Positions 18,935 through 26,385 of a DNA stretch of 64,000 bases are shown in pieces. The notes below the pieces were generated by a model. It was given only the letters and a program-made list of their open reading frames with translations, ran no database searches and was not told where the DNA came from. The stretch spans positions 806,001 through 870,000 of the forward strand of contig NKIH01000001.1 in assembly GCA_002255925.1 (NCBI GenBank). Direction: 5' to 3'. How positions within the stretch are numbered: the first letter of the stretch is position 1; each line of letters opens with the position of its first letter. This stretch comes from Burkholderiales bacterium PBB6. Lineage in GTDB: Bacteria; Pseudomonadota; Gammaproteobacteria; Burkholderiales; Burkholderiaceae_C. Made by a program: the position numbers and the translations under genes.

Positions 18935-19561
18935 ATGCCGCAGCGTACCTATCCCCCCGTCATTCACACCCGGCGCCCGACGTGGCTGGCCCGCTCACCG
19001 CTGTGGGCCCGGGCGCTGGCGCTGGTGGGCGTGGCGCTGTGCGTCGGCATGGTCTGGCCGCTTCCCTCCAAGGCGGCGGAGCCGGGCGGCTGGAAGGCCG
19101 GCATCAGCGTGCAGCCGGAGGCGAGCGCCGCCGACACCGACCTGCCTGCTTACCCCGGCGCCAGGCCCTGGGTGGAAAAGGGCCGCAAGAGCACTGACCA
19201 GGGCGACAGCGACTCGGCCTTCATCAACATCTTCGCCGGCTCGTTTGGCGTGAAGGTGGCGGTGGCCAAGTACGTCACCAGCGACACGCCCGAGCAGGTG
19301 CTGGCGTTTTACCAACCCGCGATGGCGCGTTTCGGTGCGGTGCTGGACTGCGCTTCAGCCGAGGGCAGGGCCACGGCCCGGCGCAACGGGGGCAACGACA
19401 GCGGCGACGCCCCCGTGCGCTGCGATGACGACCAGCCCCAGACCACCGAGCGGGTGCTGAAGGTGGGCACCAAGCGCCAGCAGCGGGTGCTGGAGGTGAC
19501 GGCCACGCCGGGCCAGGGCACCGTGTTCACGCTGGTGAAGGTGCACGTGCGGGGCGGCTGA
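18935..19561 (+). CDS. Unknown exported protein, 208 residues
   Basis: I do not recognise a characterised family. The N-terminus has a signal or anchor (LWARALALVGVALCVGMVWPL) after the basic TRRPTWLARS. The mature part has DLPAYPGARPWVEKGRKST, FINIFAGSFGVKVAVAKYVT and SDTPEQVLAFYQPAMARFG, which resemble the small domain found in proteins where a periplasmic fold measures a difference between ionic states, but I cannot assign it. A GGAGA lies before the ATG at 18935. It has its own divergent promoter region opposite the peptide transporter gene. Confidence 0.75.
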   Translation: MPQRTYPPVIHTRRPTWLARSPLWARALALVGVALCVGMVWPLPSKAAEPGGWKAGISVQPEASAADTDLPAYPGARPWVEKGRKSTDQGDSDSAFINIFAGSFGVKVAVAKYVTSDTPEQVLAFYQPAMARFGAVLDCASAEGRATARRNGGNDSGDAPVRCDDDQPQTTERVLKVGTKRQQRVLEVTATPGQGTVFTLVKVHVRGG

Positions 19562-19597
19562 GTTCGGCTCAGTGTGGCAGCGTCCCGGTCTGGTGAC

Positions 19598-20497
19598 TCA
19601 GCCCGCGTTCGCCACACCGGCCGCCACATGGCCCGCCGGCACGTGCGCCGCAGCGGATTGCACATGGCCGGTCTGGTCATCAAAGAAGAAGTCGGGCTCG
19701 AACTCCCGCAGGAACTCGCCTTTGGGCAGACCGCCGAGGAAGAGCGCCTCGTCCACGCCAATCTGCCAGTCGATCAGCGTGCGCACCGCGCGCTCATGCG
19801 CCGGCGCGCTGCGGGCCGTCACCAGCGCCGTGCGCACCCGCAGCGGCGCGTCGGGGTCTTGCTGCAGCCGGTGCAAGGCTTCCAGCAGCGGCTTGAACGG
19901 GCCGGCGGGCAGCGGGGTGGCGGCCCGCTGGGCTTCATGCGCCTGGAAGGCCACCAGACCGTCGCGCTGGAACACCTGCTCGGCCTCATCGGAGAACAGC
20001 ACGGCGTCGCCGTCAAAGGCGATGCGCACTTCGTCCGGGTGGGCCGCCGAGGCATGCGCCGCTTCCGGCAACACCCGCGCGGCCGGCACGCCCGCAGCCA
20101 GCGCAGAGCGCACATCGGATTCGTCGGTAGACAAAAACAGGTGGGCGCGCAAAGGCTTCAGGTAGCGCCAGGGCGAGGCCCCGCGGGTGAACGCGCCACG
20201 CTCGATCGCCAGCCCGTAGTGGCGCGCCGAGCGGAACACCCGCAAGCCAGACGCGGGGTCGTTGCGCGACAGGATCACCACCTCCACGCGCGGCCGGCCC
20301 TCGGTGTTGAAGGCGAGCAGCTTGCGCACCAGTGAAAACGCCACGCCGGGCGGTGCCGGCACGTCGAGGCGCTCAAGTTGCAGCCGCATGTAGGCGCGGT
20401 CGTCGCCGGTTTCGAAGACGCGGTTCTCTTCTTCGAAATCGAACAACGCGCGCGATGAAATGGCGACCACCAGCCGCCCGTCAAGTGAGGCTCCCAT
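19598..20497 (-). CDS. Cytosolic 5'-nucleotidase (cN-I-like)
   Basis: A 299-residue protein of the 5'-nucleotidase family Pfam PF06189, which dephosphorylates nucleoside monophosphates. The beginning is GRLVVAISSRALFDFEEENR, with the Asp of DFEEEN at the usual catalytic motif position. VVILSRNDPASGLRVFRSA and IAFDGDAVLFSDEAEQVF supply the DxDxV-like and phosphohydrolase motifs. The C-terminal part GLPKGEFLREFEPDFFFDDQ is typical. The AAA ATPase gene follows upstream on the same strand across a 44-base gap, so the two may be cotranscribed. Confidence 0.85.
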   Translation of the reverse strand: MGASLDGRLVVAISSRALFDFEEENRVFETGDDRAYMRLQLERLDVPAPPGVAFSLVRKLLAFNTEGRPRVEVVILSRNDPASGLRVFRSARHYGLAIERGAFTRGASPWRYLKPLRAHLFLSTDESDVRSALAAGVPAARVLPEAAHASAAHPDEVRIAFDGDAVLFSDEAEQVFQRDGLVAFQAHEAQRAATPLPAGPFKPLLEALHRLQQDPDAPLRVRTALVTARSAPAHERAVRTLIDWQIGVDEALFLGGLPKGEFLREFEPDFFFDDQTGHVQSAAAHVPAGHVAAGVANAG

Positions 20498-20541
20498 GCG
20501 GTGATCATAGGGCCGCCCGGCCGGGCGCTGAGCGATGGTTC

Positions 20542-21537
20542 TCAGTGCATGAAGCCGATCTGCTGCCGGCGGCCGGCGGGGTTGGGCAGGTCTTTCGCCA
20601 GCAGCGTGCCGCGGCCATCGAGCTGGGCATTGCCGAAGGCCGTCATCCAGGCCCGGCGCATGTCGCGTGGCGCCAGCTGGGCGAGGCGGTCCAGCACCTC
20701 GGCCGAGGGCTCGGCATCAAACCGCTCGCCCCAGGCATGGCTCTGCCGGATGCTGTTATGCAGGCGACGGGCGATGGCGCGGGCGGCGTCCGCGTCGGGC
20801 GCGTCCACCTCGAACACGTTCATGCGGTTGAGGATGGGGTCGGGGATGCTGCGCGCGTCATTCGCCGTGGCCACCCAGATGACCTGGCTGCAGTCGATCG
20901 GCACCTCGGCGAACTCGTCCACGAAGGTCTCGGCGGTGTCGTGTTCCAGCAGGCTGTAGAGCGCGCCCAGCGGGTCGTAGGCATGCTCGCCCCGCGCCTT
21001 GTCGATCTCGTCCACCACCATCACCGGGTTGGCGTAGCGGCCGTCGACCAAGGTGTCGAACACCTTGCCCGGGCGGGCGCCTTTCCATTGGCTGCTGGAG
21101 CCTGACAGCACCCAGCCGGCGGTCAGCGAGCTCATGCTCATGAACCCCATGCCCGTGCCCAGCAACTGCGCCAGTTCACGGGCGAAGTGGGTCTTGCCCA
21201 CGCCGGGCGGGCCGAGCAGCAGCATCGGCGTGATGTCGAGCGCGTCGCGGCTGTGTTCGCACAGCGCCAGTTGCCGCTTCACGTCATCGAGCACCGGGTG
21301 GAAGTTCGGCAGCTCGTCGTAGAGGTGCTCCATTGCCGGCAGGCCGGAGGGCTTCACCTGGAAGCGTTCGGGGCCCAGCTCCAGCATGCGCTCGTAGGTG
21401 TTGCGCAGGCTGTCGTGTTCATTGGCAGGCAGCTTGTTGAGCTTCTGCTCGACATCGCCCATGCGGTAGACCTGCCGCAGGCGGGCGATCGGGATGGTGG
21501 CGGTGCCCATGGGCACCAGGTCGTTCGACATCGTCAT
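20542..21537 (-). CDS. Lon-like AAA+ ATPase without protease domain
   Basis: A 331-residue AAA+ protein. It has Walker A LLLGPPGVGKTHFARELA, Walker B NPVMVVDEIDKA, a sensor-1 region QVIWVATANDARSIPDPILNRM and an arginine-rich sensor-2 segment (APRDMRRAWMTAFGNA). The order resembles the ATPase core of Lon, but the substrate-binding N-domain and the Ser-Lys protease domain are absent. GGAGG lies 6 bases before the ATG at 21537. It may be a remodelling ATPase; no partner is evident beyond the adjacent 5'-nucleotidase. Confidence 0.82.
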   Translation of the reverse strand: MTMSNDLVPMGTATIPIARLRQVYRMGDVEQKLNKLPANEHDSLRNTYERMLELGPERFQVKPSGLPAMEHLYDELPNFHPVLDDVKRQLALCEHSRDALDITPMLLLGPPGVGKTHFARELAQLLGTGMGFMSMSSLTAGWVLSGSSSQWKGARPGKVFDTLVDGRYANPVMVVDEIDKARGEHAYDPLGALYSLLEHDTAETFVDEFAEVPIDCSQVIWVATANDARSIPDPILNRMNVFEVDAPDADAARAIARRLHNSIRQSHAWGERFDAEPSAEVLDRLAQLAPRDMRRAWMTAFGNAQLDGRGTLLAKDLPNPAGRRQQIGFMH

Positions 21538-21670
21538 CAGACACCTCCAACAGGAAAGCCAGTGACTTCATTGCAGCAGAGTGCCGGGGGCGGCATGCCT
21601 TGAACAGGGGCCAGAAGGTGCCGCATTACGCCCTTGCTTCAACGCCTCGGGTGGCCGGGTGCGGCGGGCA

Positions 21671-21705
21671 CAAAAAAACCCGCCGGGCAGAAGCCTCGGC
21701 GGGTT
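21671..21705 (-). terminator. Rho-independent terminator of the OmpW-like gene
   Basis: On the minus strand AACCCGCCG pairs perfectly with CGGCGGGTT around an 11-base loop and is followed by seven T. It lies 23 bases after the OmpW-like stop and is the most classical intrinsic terminator in the window. Confidence 0.9.
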
Positions 21706-21727
21706 GGGGTGCGTTGAGCCGGTTGTA

Positions 21728-22402
21728 TCAGTACTGGTAGGTCACGCCAACGGAGTAGACCAGCGGGTTCAGCTTGGCGTCGATGGTCTGGCCAGTCGAC
21801 AGCGTGCCGCGGGTCTTCAGGGGCGTGTACAGCATGGCGGCGTCAATGCCCCAGCGCTTGTCGATGGCCACCGACACGCCCACCTGCGCGCTCACGGTCA
21901 ACTTCGACTGCATGCTCAGCGTGGTCGGGGTGGTCGGCGAGCCGCCGGTCAGGCCGGTCAGCGTGGCCGTGCCGCGGGCCTTGTAGAACTTCGCGTAGGT
22001 CGGGCCGAGGCCGACGTACGGGCGGATGCTGTCGGTCGGGCTGAAGAAGCGGTACTGGGCCAGCAGCGTCATCGGCAGGGCCTTGACTTCACCGATCTTG
22101 CCGACGCCGGCGATGCCGCCCGCGCCAACGATCTCGTGCTTGAAGCCCAGGGCCAGCGGCAGGTCGAACGAGACGTTGTCGGTGTACATCCAGGTCACGC
22201 CAGCGGTGGGCTGGGTGTTGCTGTTCACGTCGATCTTGGTGCCGATGAACGACGGCGACGACAGGTCACCGCTGGTCACGTCCGGGGCGATCTGGGTGAC
22301 GCTGATGCGGCCGATCAGGGTACCGGCGGATTGCGCCTGGGCGGCGCCGGCCAGCAGCAGGCCGGCGGCTGCGCAGAGGAGGGAAGAGGTACGGAATGCC
22401 AT
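21728..22402 (-). CDS. OmpW-family outer-membrane protein
   Basis: A 224-residue beta-barrel protein with a signal peptide (LLCAAAGLLLAGAAQAQSA). The barrel strands contain GTLIGRISVTQIAPDV, PTAGVTWMYTDNVSFDLPLA, RFFSPTDSIRPYVGLGPTY and WGIDAAMLYTPLKT. The protein ends YSVGVTYQY, with a terminal aromatic residue as recognised by BAM. OmpW proteins form narrow hydrophobic channels. The start ATG at 22402 is chosen because it opens directly on the signal peptide. A monocistronic unit is likely, with its own terminator. Confidence 0.88.
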   Translation of the reverse strand: MAFRTSSLLCAAAGLLLAGAAQAQSAGTLIGRISVTQIAPDVTSGDLSSPSFIGTKIDVNSNTQPTAGVTWMYTDNVSFDLPLALGFKHEIVGAGGIAGVGKIGEVKALPMTLLAQYRFFSPTDSIRPYVGLGPTYAKFYKARGTATLTGLTGGSPTTPTTLSMQSKLTVSAQVGVSVAIDKRWGIDAAMLYTPLKTRGTLSTGQTIDAKLNPLVYSVGVTYQY

Positions 22403-22426
22403 GGGTGTCTCCGGGTAGCGCACGGA

Positions 22427-23581
22427 TCAGAGCCAGCCGGCGCGAGCCAGCGTGCGGGAAATGAGCTGCGAGGTCAGCTGGTGGGCGTAGGGCGTCGGGT
22501 GGAAGCTGTCGGAGAAGCCCCAGGTCTTGTACCAGCTCGTGCCGGTCTCGCCGGCTGGCGGCGCGGCAGCCAGCGCTGCGTCGGTGCAGGTGGCGAAGGT
22601 GTAGGTGGGCAGACCGTCAGAGCCGACGCCGGTGATCGGGCAGGCCGGGGTCTTGACGTTGGTCATGCCGAACTGGGCCGGGTACATGACCTGGTTGTTG
22701 AACTCGGTGTAGAAGTCGACCACGGCCACGCGGGCGTCGCCGGCAGCGCGCTTGTCCAGCTCGGTGTTGAAGGCTTCGATCCAGCTCTTGAACAGGGCTT
22801 CGCTCTTGGCGCGGGCGGTGGCGCCCGTGGTGCCGCCGCCAGATGCTGCAGCGATGCTGTCGAGCACCATCTGGAAGCGCGGCGTGTTGGTGATGCCCGG
22901 CATGTTCAGCAGGGCCACGCGTTGCGCGCCCTTGCCCAGGGCCTGGGCATTGATGATGTCGTAGAACTTGTCTGCCAGGGCCGTCATGTAGGTGGCACCC
23001 GCGGCGGCCAGGCCAGCGCTGCCGCCGGCTGCGGCCGAGGCCACCTGGGCGGGCGTCAGCACCGTGCCCAGCAGCGCCACGTAGGCGGCGCCGCCGTCGG
23101 TCGAGGCCTTCAGGTAGGCGCCCACCAGGGCAGCAGCGTCGTTGCCGCCACCGTCCACCAGCAGCAGGTCGCCAGCGGCGTAGTTGCCACCGGCCGCAGC
23201 GGTGGCGAACTGCACGGCGATGCCGCGCGGGTCAGCAGCGCTCATGCCGCTGCCTGTGGCATTGATCACGCCGCCGCCGATGGCGTAGTTGGTGCAACCC
23301 GGCGTCGGGTTGGCGATGAAGGTCGAGCCGTTGAACTTGAAGAAGCTGCACTGGCCGGTCAGGCCGAACTGCTTGCCCACGCGTTCCGGGTAGATGTCGT
23401 TGCCCTGGATGGTGAACTTGATGCCGAAGGTGCCGACGTCGGCCAGGCTGTCGCCCATGACCTTCAGGCTGGTGATGTTGGCACGTGCGGTGGTGTCTGC
23501 ACCGCCGCCGCCGCAGGCGGTGAGTGCGGCCGCCAAGGCCAGGCTGGCGAGCGCAAAAGTGCGATTGCGGATCGGGGTCAT
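22427..23581 (-). CDS. GDSL/SGNH-type esterase lipoprotein
   Basis: A 384-residue lipoprotein; the lipobox LTAC follows LASLALAAA near residue 22, and a run of glycines comes after the Cys. The SGNH hydrolase block I is KVMGDSLADVGTFG, an oxyanion Gly/Asn block is LLLVDGGGNDAAAL, and the catalytic Asp-x-x-His block is FSDSFHPTPYAHQL. This predicts a secreted esterase or lipase attached to the outer membrane. GGAGA precedes the ATG. It lies next to the type II secretion genes but on its own unit, with a palindrome upstream at 23638-23664. Confidence 0.87.
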   Translation of the reverse strand: MTPIRNRTFALASLALAAALTACGGGGADTTARANITSLKVMGDSLADVGTFGIKFTIQGNDIYPERVGKQFGLTGQCSFFKFNGSTFIANPTPGCTNYAIGGGVINATGSGMSAADPRGIAVQFATAAAGGNYAAGDLLLVDGGGNDAAALVGAYLKASTDGGAAYVALLGTVLTPAQVASAAAGGSAGLAAAGATYMTALADKFYDIINAQALGKGAQRVALLNMPGITNTPRFQMVLDSIAAASGGGTTGATARAKSEALFKSWIEAFNTELDKRAAGDARVAVVDFYTEFNNQVMYPAQFGMTNVKTPACPITGVGSDGLPTYTFATCTDAALAAAPPAGETGTSWYKTWGFSDSFHPTPYAHQLTSQLISRTLARAGWL

Positions 23582-23637
23582 GGGTTCTCCTGGAGAGGTG
23601 ATCGCGCGTAAAAAGCACGACCGTTCGAAAACAAGAC

Positions 23638-23664
23638 CTCCACTGTAGGCGCTCTGCAGTGGAG
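23638..23664. repeat. 8-bp inverted repeat upstream of the GDSL lipoprotein gene
   Basis: CTCCACTG (23638-23645) and CAGTGGAG (23657-23664) are perfect arms around 11 bases. It lies 57-83 bases before the lipoprotein start, where a regulator could bind; a weak hairpin in the gspF trailer is the alternative. Confidence 0.4.
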
Positions 23665-23700
23665 AGGCTGTCTGGGGTAACCCTGATCAGAGGGTTTGCA

Positions 23701-23717
23701 GCGGCGTGTTACGCCGC
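23701..23717 (-). terminator. Hairpin after gspF
   Basis: GCGGCGT pairs perfectly with ACGCCGC around GTT, 21 bases downstream of the gspF stop on the minus strand. No T-run follows, so it may end the gsp transcript only partly. Confidence 0.5.
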
Positions 23718-23737
23718 CATTCACGCGCAGTTCGTGA

Positions 23738-24952
23738 CTATTTCACCCAGGTGTTGAGCTGCATGATGGGCAGCAACACCGCGAGCACGATGGCCATCAC
23801 CATCAGGCCCATCCCGACGATGAGCAGCGGCTCCAGGATGGTGGCCAGGGCCATGGCGCGGCGCTGGACGTCATTGCCCAGCTGGCGCGCGGCACGGTCC
23901 AGCATCACCGGCAACTGGCCGGTCTGCTCGCCCAGGCGGCTGAACATGGCCAGCAGGCCGGGGAAGCGTTTCTTGCCGGCCAATGCTGCGGCCAGCGGGG
24001 CGCCTTCGCGCACCTGCACCAGGGCGTCCATGGCATCGGCGCGCATGGCGCGGTTGCCCAGGGTTTCGGCGGCGGCTTGAAGGGCTTTCAGGATGGGCAC
24101 ACCGGCGCCGGCCAGCATGGCCAGCGTGCCGGCAAAGCGGGCGGCGTTGTAGCCGCGGGTCAGGCGGCCGAACAGCGGCACCTGCAGCAGGCCGGCATCA
24201 AAACGCTCGCGGAAAGCCTCGTTGCGCAGCGCGAACGACAAGCCCACACCGCCGGCGCCCAGGCCCAGCAGCACCAGCAGGCCGTAGCTGCGCGCAAAGT
24301 CGCTCAGGGCCAGCATGGCCACGGTCAGGCCCGGCAAGGCGCGCTTGCCGTTGTTGAACACCGAGGCCACCTGCGGCACCACATAGGTGACGAGGAAGGC
24401 CACGATCACCACAGCGATCAAGGACACGATCGCCGGATACAGCATCGCGCCCATCAGCTTGGCCCTCAGGGCCTGGCGCTCTTCCAGGTCGTCGGCCAGC
24501 TTTTCCAGCACCACGCCCAAGGCGCCGCTGGCTTCACCGGCGGCCACCACGGCGCGGTACACATCGTCAAACTCGCGCGGCGCCGATGCCAGCGCACGCG
24601 CAAACGGGCTGCCCGCATTCACTTCGCTCTTCAGGTGGGCGATGAGCTCACGCTGGCCCGGGTGCTCGCATTCGTCGGCCAGCGCGGTCAGCGCGCGTTC
24701 CAGCGGCAGGCCTGAGCCCACCAGCCCGGCCATCTGGCGGGTCCACACCGTGAGGCCGGCCGTGTTGAAAGCCCGGCGGCTGAAGCGCACCTGGCCCGTG
24801 CCGGCGTCCGAGCTGCTGACGGGTGAGACCGACAGCGGCACCAGCCCCTGGGCCCGCACCGCGGCGCGCGCGGCCTTGGCATGGTCGGCCTCGATCAGGC
24901 CGGTGCTGGTCTTGCCGGCGGCGTCCAGCGCCTCAAACTTGAATGCGGTCAT
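23738..24952 (-). CDS. gspF: Type II secretion inner-membrane platform protein GspF
   Basis: Polytopic inner-membrane protein of 404 residues that anchors the T2SS pseudopilus assembly. It begins FKFEALDAAGKTSTGLIEAD, a canonical GspF/PilC start. Two repeated T2SF domains each have a cytoplasmic helical bundle (ECEHPGQRELIAHLKSEVNA, later GNRAMRADAMDALVQVREGA). Membrane segments include AIVSLIAVVIVAFLVTYVVP and the C-terminal IVGMGLMVMAIVLAVLLPI. It is the last gene of the gsp operon and lies 7 bases after gspE. Confidence 0.96.
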   Translation of the reverse strand: MTAFKFEALDAAGKTSTGLIEADHAKAARAAVRAQGLVPLSVSPVSSSDAGTGQVRFSRRAFNTAGLTVWTRQMAGLVGSGLPLERALTALADECEHPGQRELIAHLKSEVNAGSPFARALASAPREFDDVYRAVVAAGEASGALGVVLEKLADDLEERQALRAKLMGAMLYPAIVSLIAVVIVAFLVTYVVPQVASVFNNGKRALPGLTVAMLALSDFARSYGLLVLLGLGAGGVGLSFALRNEAFRERFDAGLLQVPLFGRLTRGYNAARFAGTLAMLAGAGVPILKALQAAAETLGNRAMRADAMDALVQVREGAPLAAALAGKKRFPGLLAMFSRLGEQTGQLPVMLDRAARQLGNDVQRRAMALATILEPLLIVGMGLMVMAIVLAVLLPIMQLNTWVK

Positions 24953-24959
24953 GGGGGGC

Positions 24960-26381
24960 TCAGTCGCGCGTCACGCGCATCACTTCCTCCAGCGAGGTGA
25001 TGCCTTCGCGCACCAGGCGCTCGCCGTCTTCACGCATCGAGCGCATGCCGCTGGCGCTGGCCGCGGCAATGATCTCGCTCTCGGCAGCGCGGCTGTGGAT
25101 CATGCCCTGCACCGCGTTGTCCACCACCATCAGCTCGTACACGCCGGTGCGGCCCTTGTAGCCCGTGTGGCCACATTCGGGGCAGCCCACCGGGTGCCAG
25201 CGGCCCTGCTCGTCGACGGTCTTGCAGTGCGAGCACAGCTTGCGCACCAGGCGCTGCGCCAGCACGCCCAGCAAGCTGGAGCTGAGCAGGAAGGGCTCGA
25301 CGCCCATGTCAATCAGACGGGCCACGGTGGAGGGCGCGTCATTCGTGTGCACGGTGGCCAGCACCAGGTGGCCCGTCAGCGAGGCCTGGATGGCGATCTG
25401 CGCGGTCTCGAAATCGCGGATTTCGCCGATCATCACCACGTCCGGGTCTTGCCGCAGGATGGCGCGCAAGGCCTTGGCGAAGGTCAGGTCGATCTTGGCA
25501 TTGACCTGCGTCTGGCCGATGCCGGCGAGGTCGTATTCCACCGGGTCTTCCACCGTCAGGATGTTGGTGGTGGCGGTGTCGAGGCGGCCCAGCGACGCGT
25601 ACAGCGTGGTGGTCTTGCCGGAGCCGGTCGGGCCGGTCACCAGCACGATGCCGTGGGGCTGGCGCACCAGCTTGTCGAAGGCGGTCAGCACCTCGCCGTC
25701 CATGCCGAGGCCTTCGAGCGTGAAGCGCGATTCGCTCTTGTCGAGCAGGCGCAGCACCGCCCGTTCGCCGTGGGCCGATGGCAGCGTCGACACCCGCACG
25801 TCGATGGCCCGGCCACCGATGCGCAGGCTGATGCGGCCGTCCTGCGGCAGGCGCTTCTCGGCAATGTCGAGCTCGGCCATGATCTTCAGCCGGCTGATGA
25901 GGGCCGCGTGCAGCGCCTTGTTCGGCTGCACCACTTCGCGCAGCGTGCCGTCGACGCGGAAGCGCACGCTGGAGCTGCGTTCGTAGGCCTCGATGTGGAT
26001 GTCGCTGGCGCCGTCCTTCGCGGCCTGCGTCAGCAGCGCGTTCAGCATGCGGATGATCGGCGCGTCGTTGGCGGCTTCCAGCAGGTCTTCCACTGCCGGC
26101 AGCTCCTGCATCATGCGCGACAGATCGACGGCGCTTTCCACCTCGCCGATCACCGACGCGGCGCTGGCTTCACCGCCGGCATAGGCCGCGGCCAGGCGCT
26201 GCGACAGCTCGGCGCCGTCTTCGCGCTCGATCCGGTCGACCGCGTAGATGCGCAGGACTTCCGTCAGCGCGCTGCGCGGCGTGGTCGGCGCCATGCGCAG
26301 CAGCAACTGCCGGCCGTCGTCCTCCAGCAGCAGCGTGTTCGCCTTGGCAAAGGCGTAGGGCAAGGGGTGTCGCTGGGCCAT
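24960..26381 (-). CDS. gspE: Type II secretion ATPase GspE
   Basis: Cytoplasmic ATPase powering pseudopilus assembly, 473 residues. Walker A is VTGPTGSGKTTTLYASL (about residue 250), the Asp box is ILTVEDPVEYDL and Walker B is VVMIGEIRDFETAQIA. The His box is LATVHTNDAPST. The four-cysteine zinc module (CSHCK ... CPECG) is present. The N-terminal N1E domain is short compared with Vibrio EpsE (about 500 residues), which fits the Burkholderiales type. It lies 4 bases after gspD. Confidence 0.97.
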   Translation of the reverse strand: MAQRHPLPYAFAKANTLLLEDDGRQLLLRMAPTTPRSALTEVLRIYAVDRIEREDGAELSQRLAAAYAGGEASAASVIGEVESAVDLSRMMQELPAVEDLLEAANDAPIIRMLNALLTQAAKDGASDIHIEAYERSSSVRFRVDGTLREVVQPNKALHAALISRLKIMAELDIAEKRLPQDGRISLRIGGRAIDVRVSTLPSAHGERAVLRLLDKSESRFTLEGLGMDGEVLTAFDKLVRQPHGIVLVTGPTGSGKTTTLYASLGRLDTATTNILTVEDPVEYDLAGIGQTQVNAKIDLTFAKALRAILRQDPDVVMIGEIRDFETAQIAIQASLTGHLVLATVHTNDAPSTVARLIDMGVEPFLLSSSLLGVLAQRLVRKLCSHCKTVDEQGRWHPVGCPECGHTGYKGRTGVYELMVVDNAVQGMIHSRAAESEIIAAASASGMRSMREDGERLVREGITSLEEVMRVTRD

Positions 26382-26385
26382 GCTG

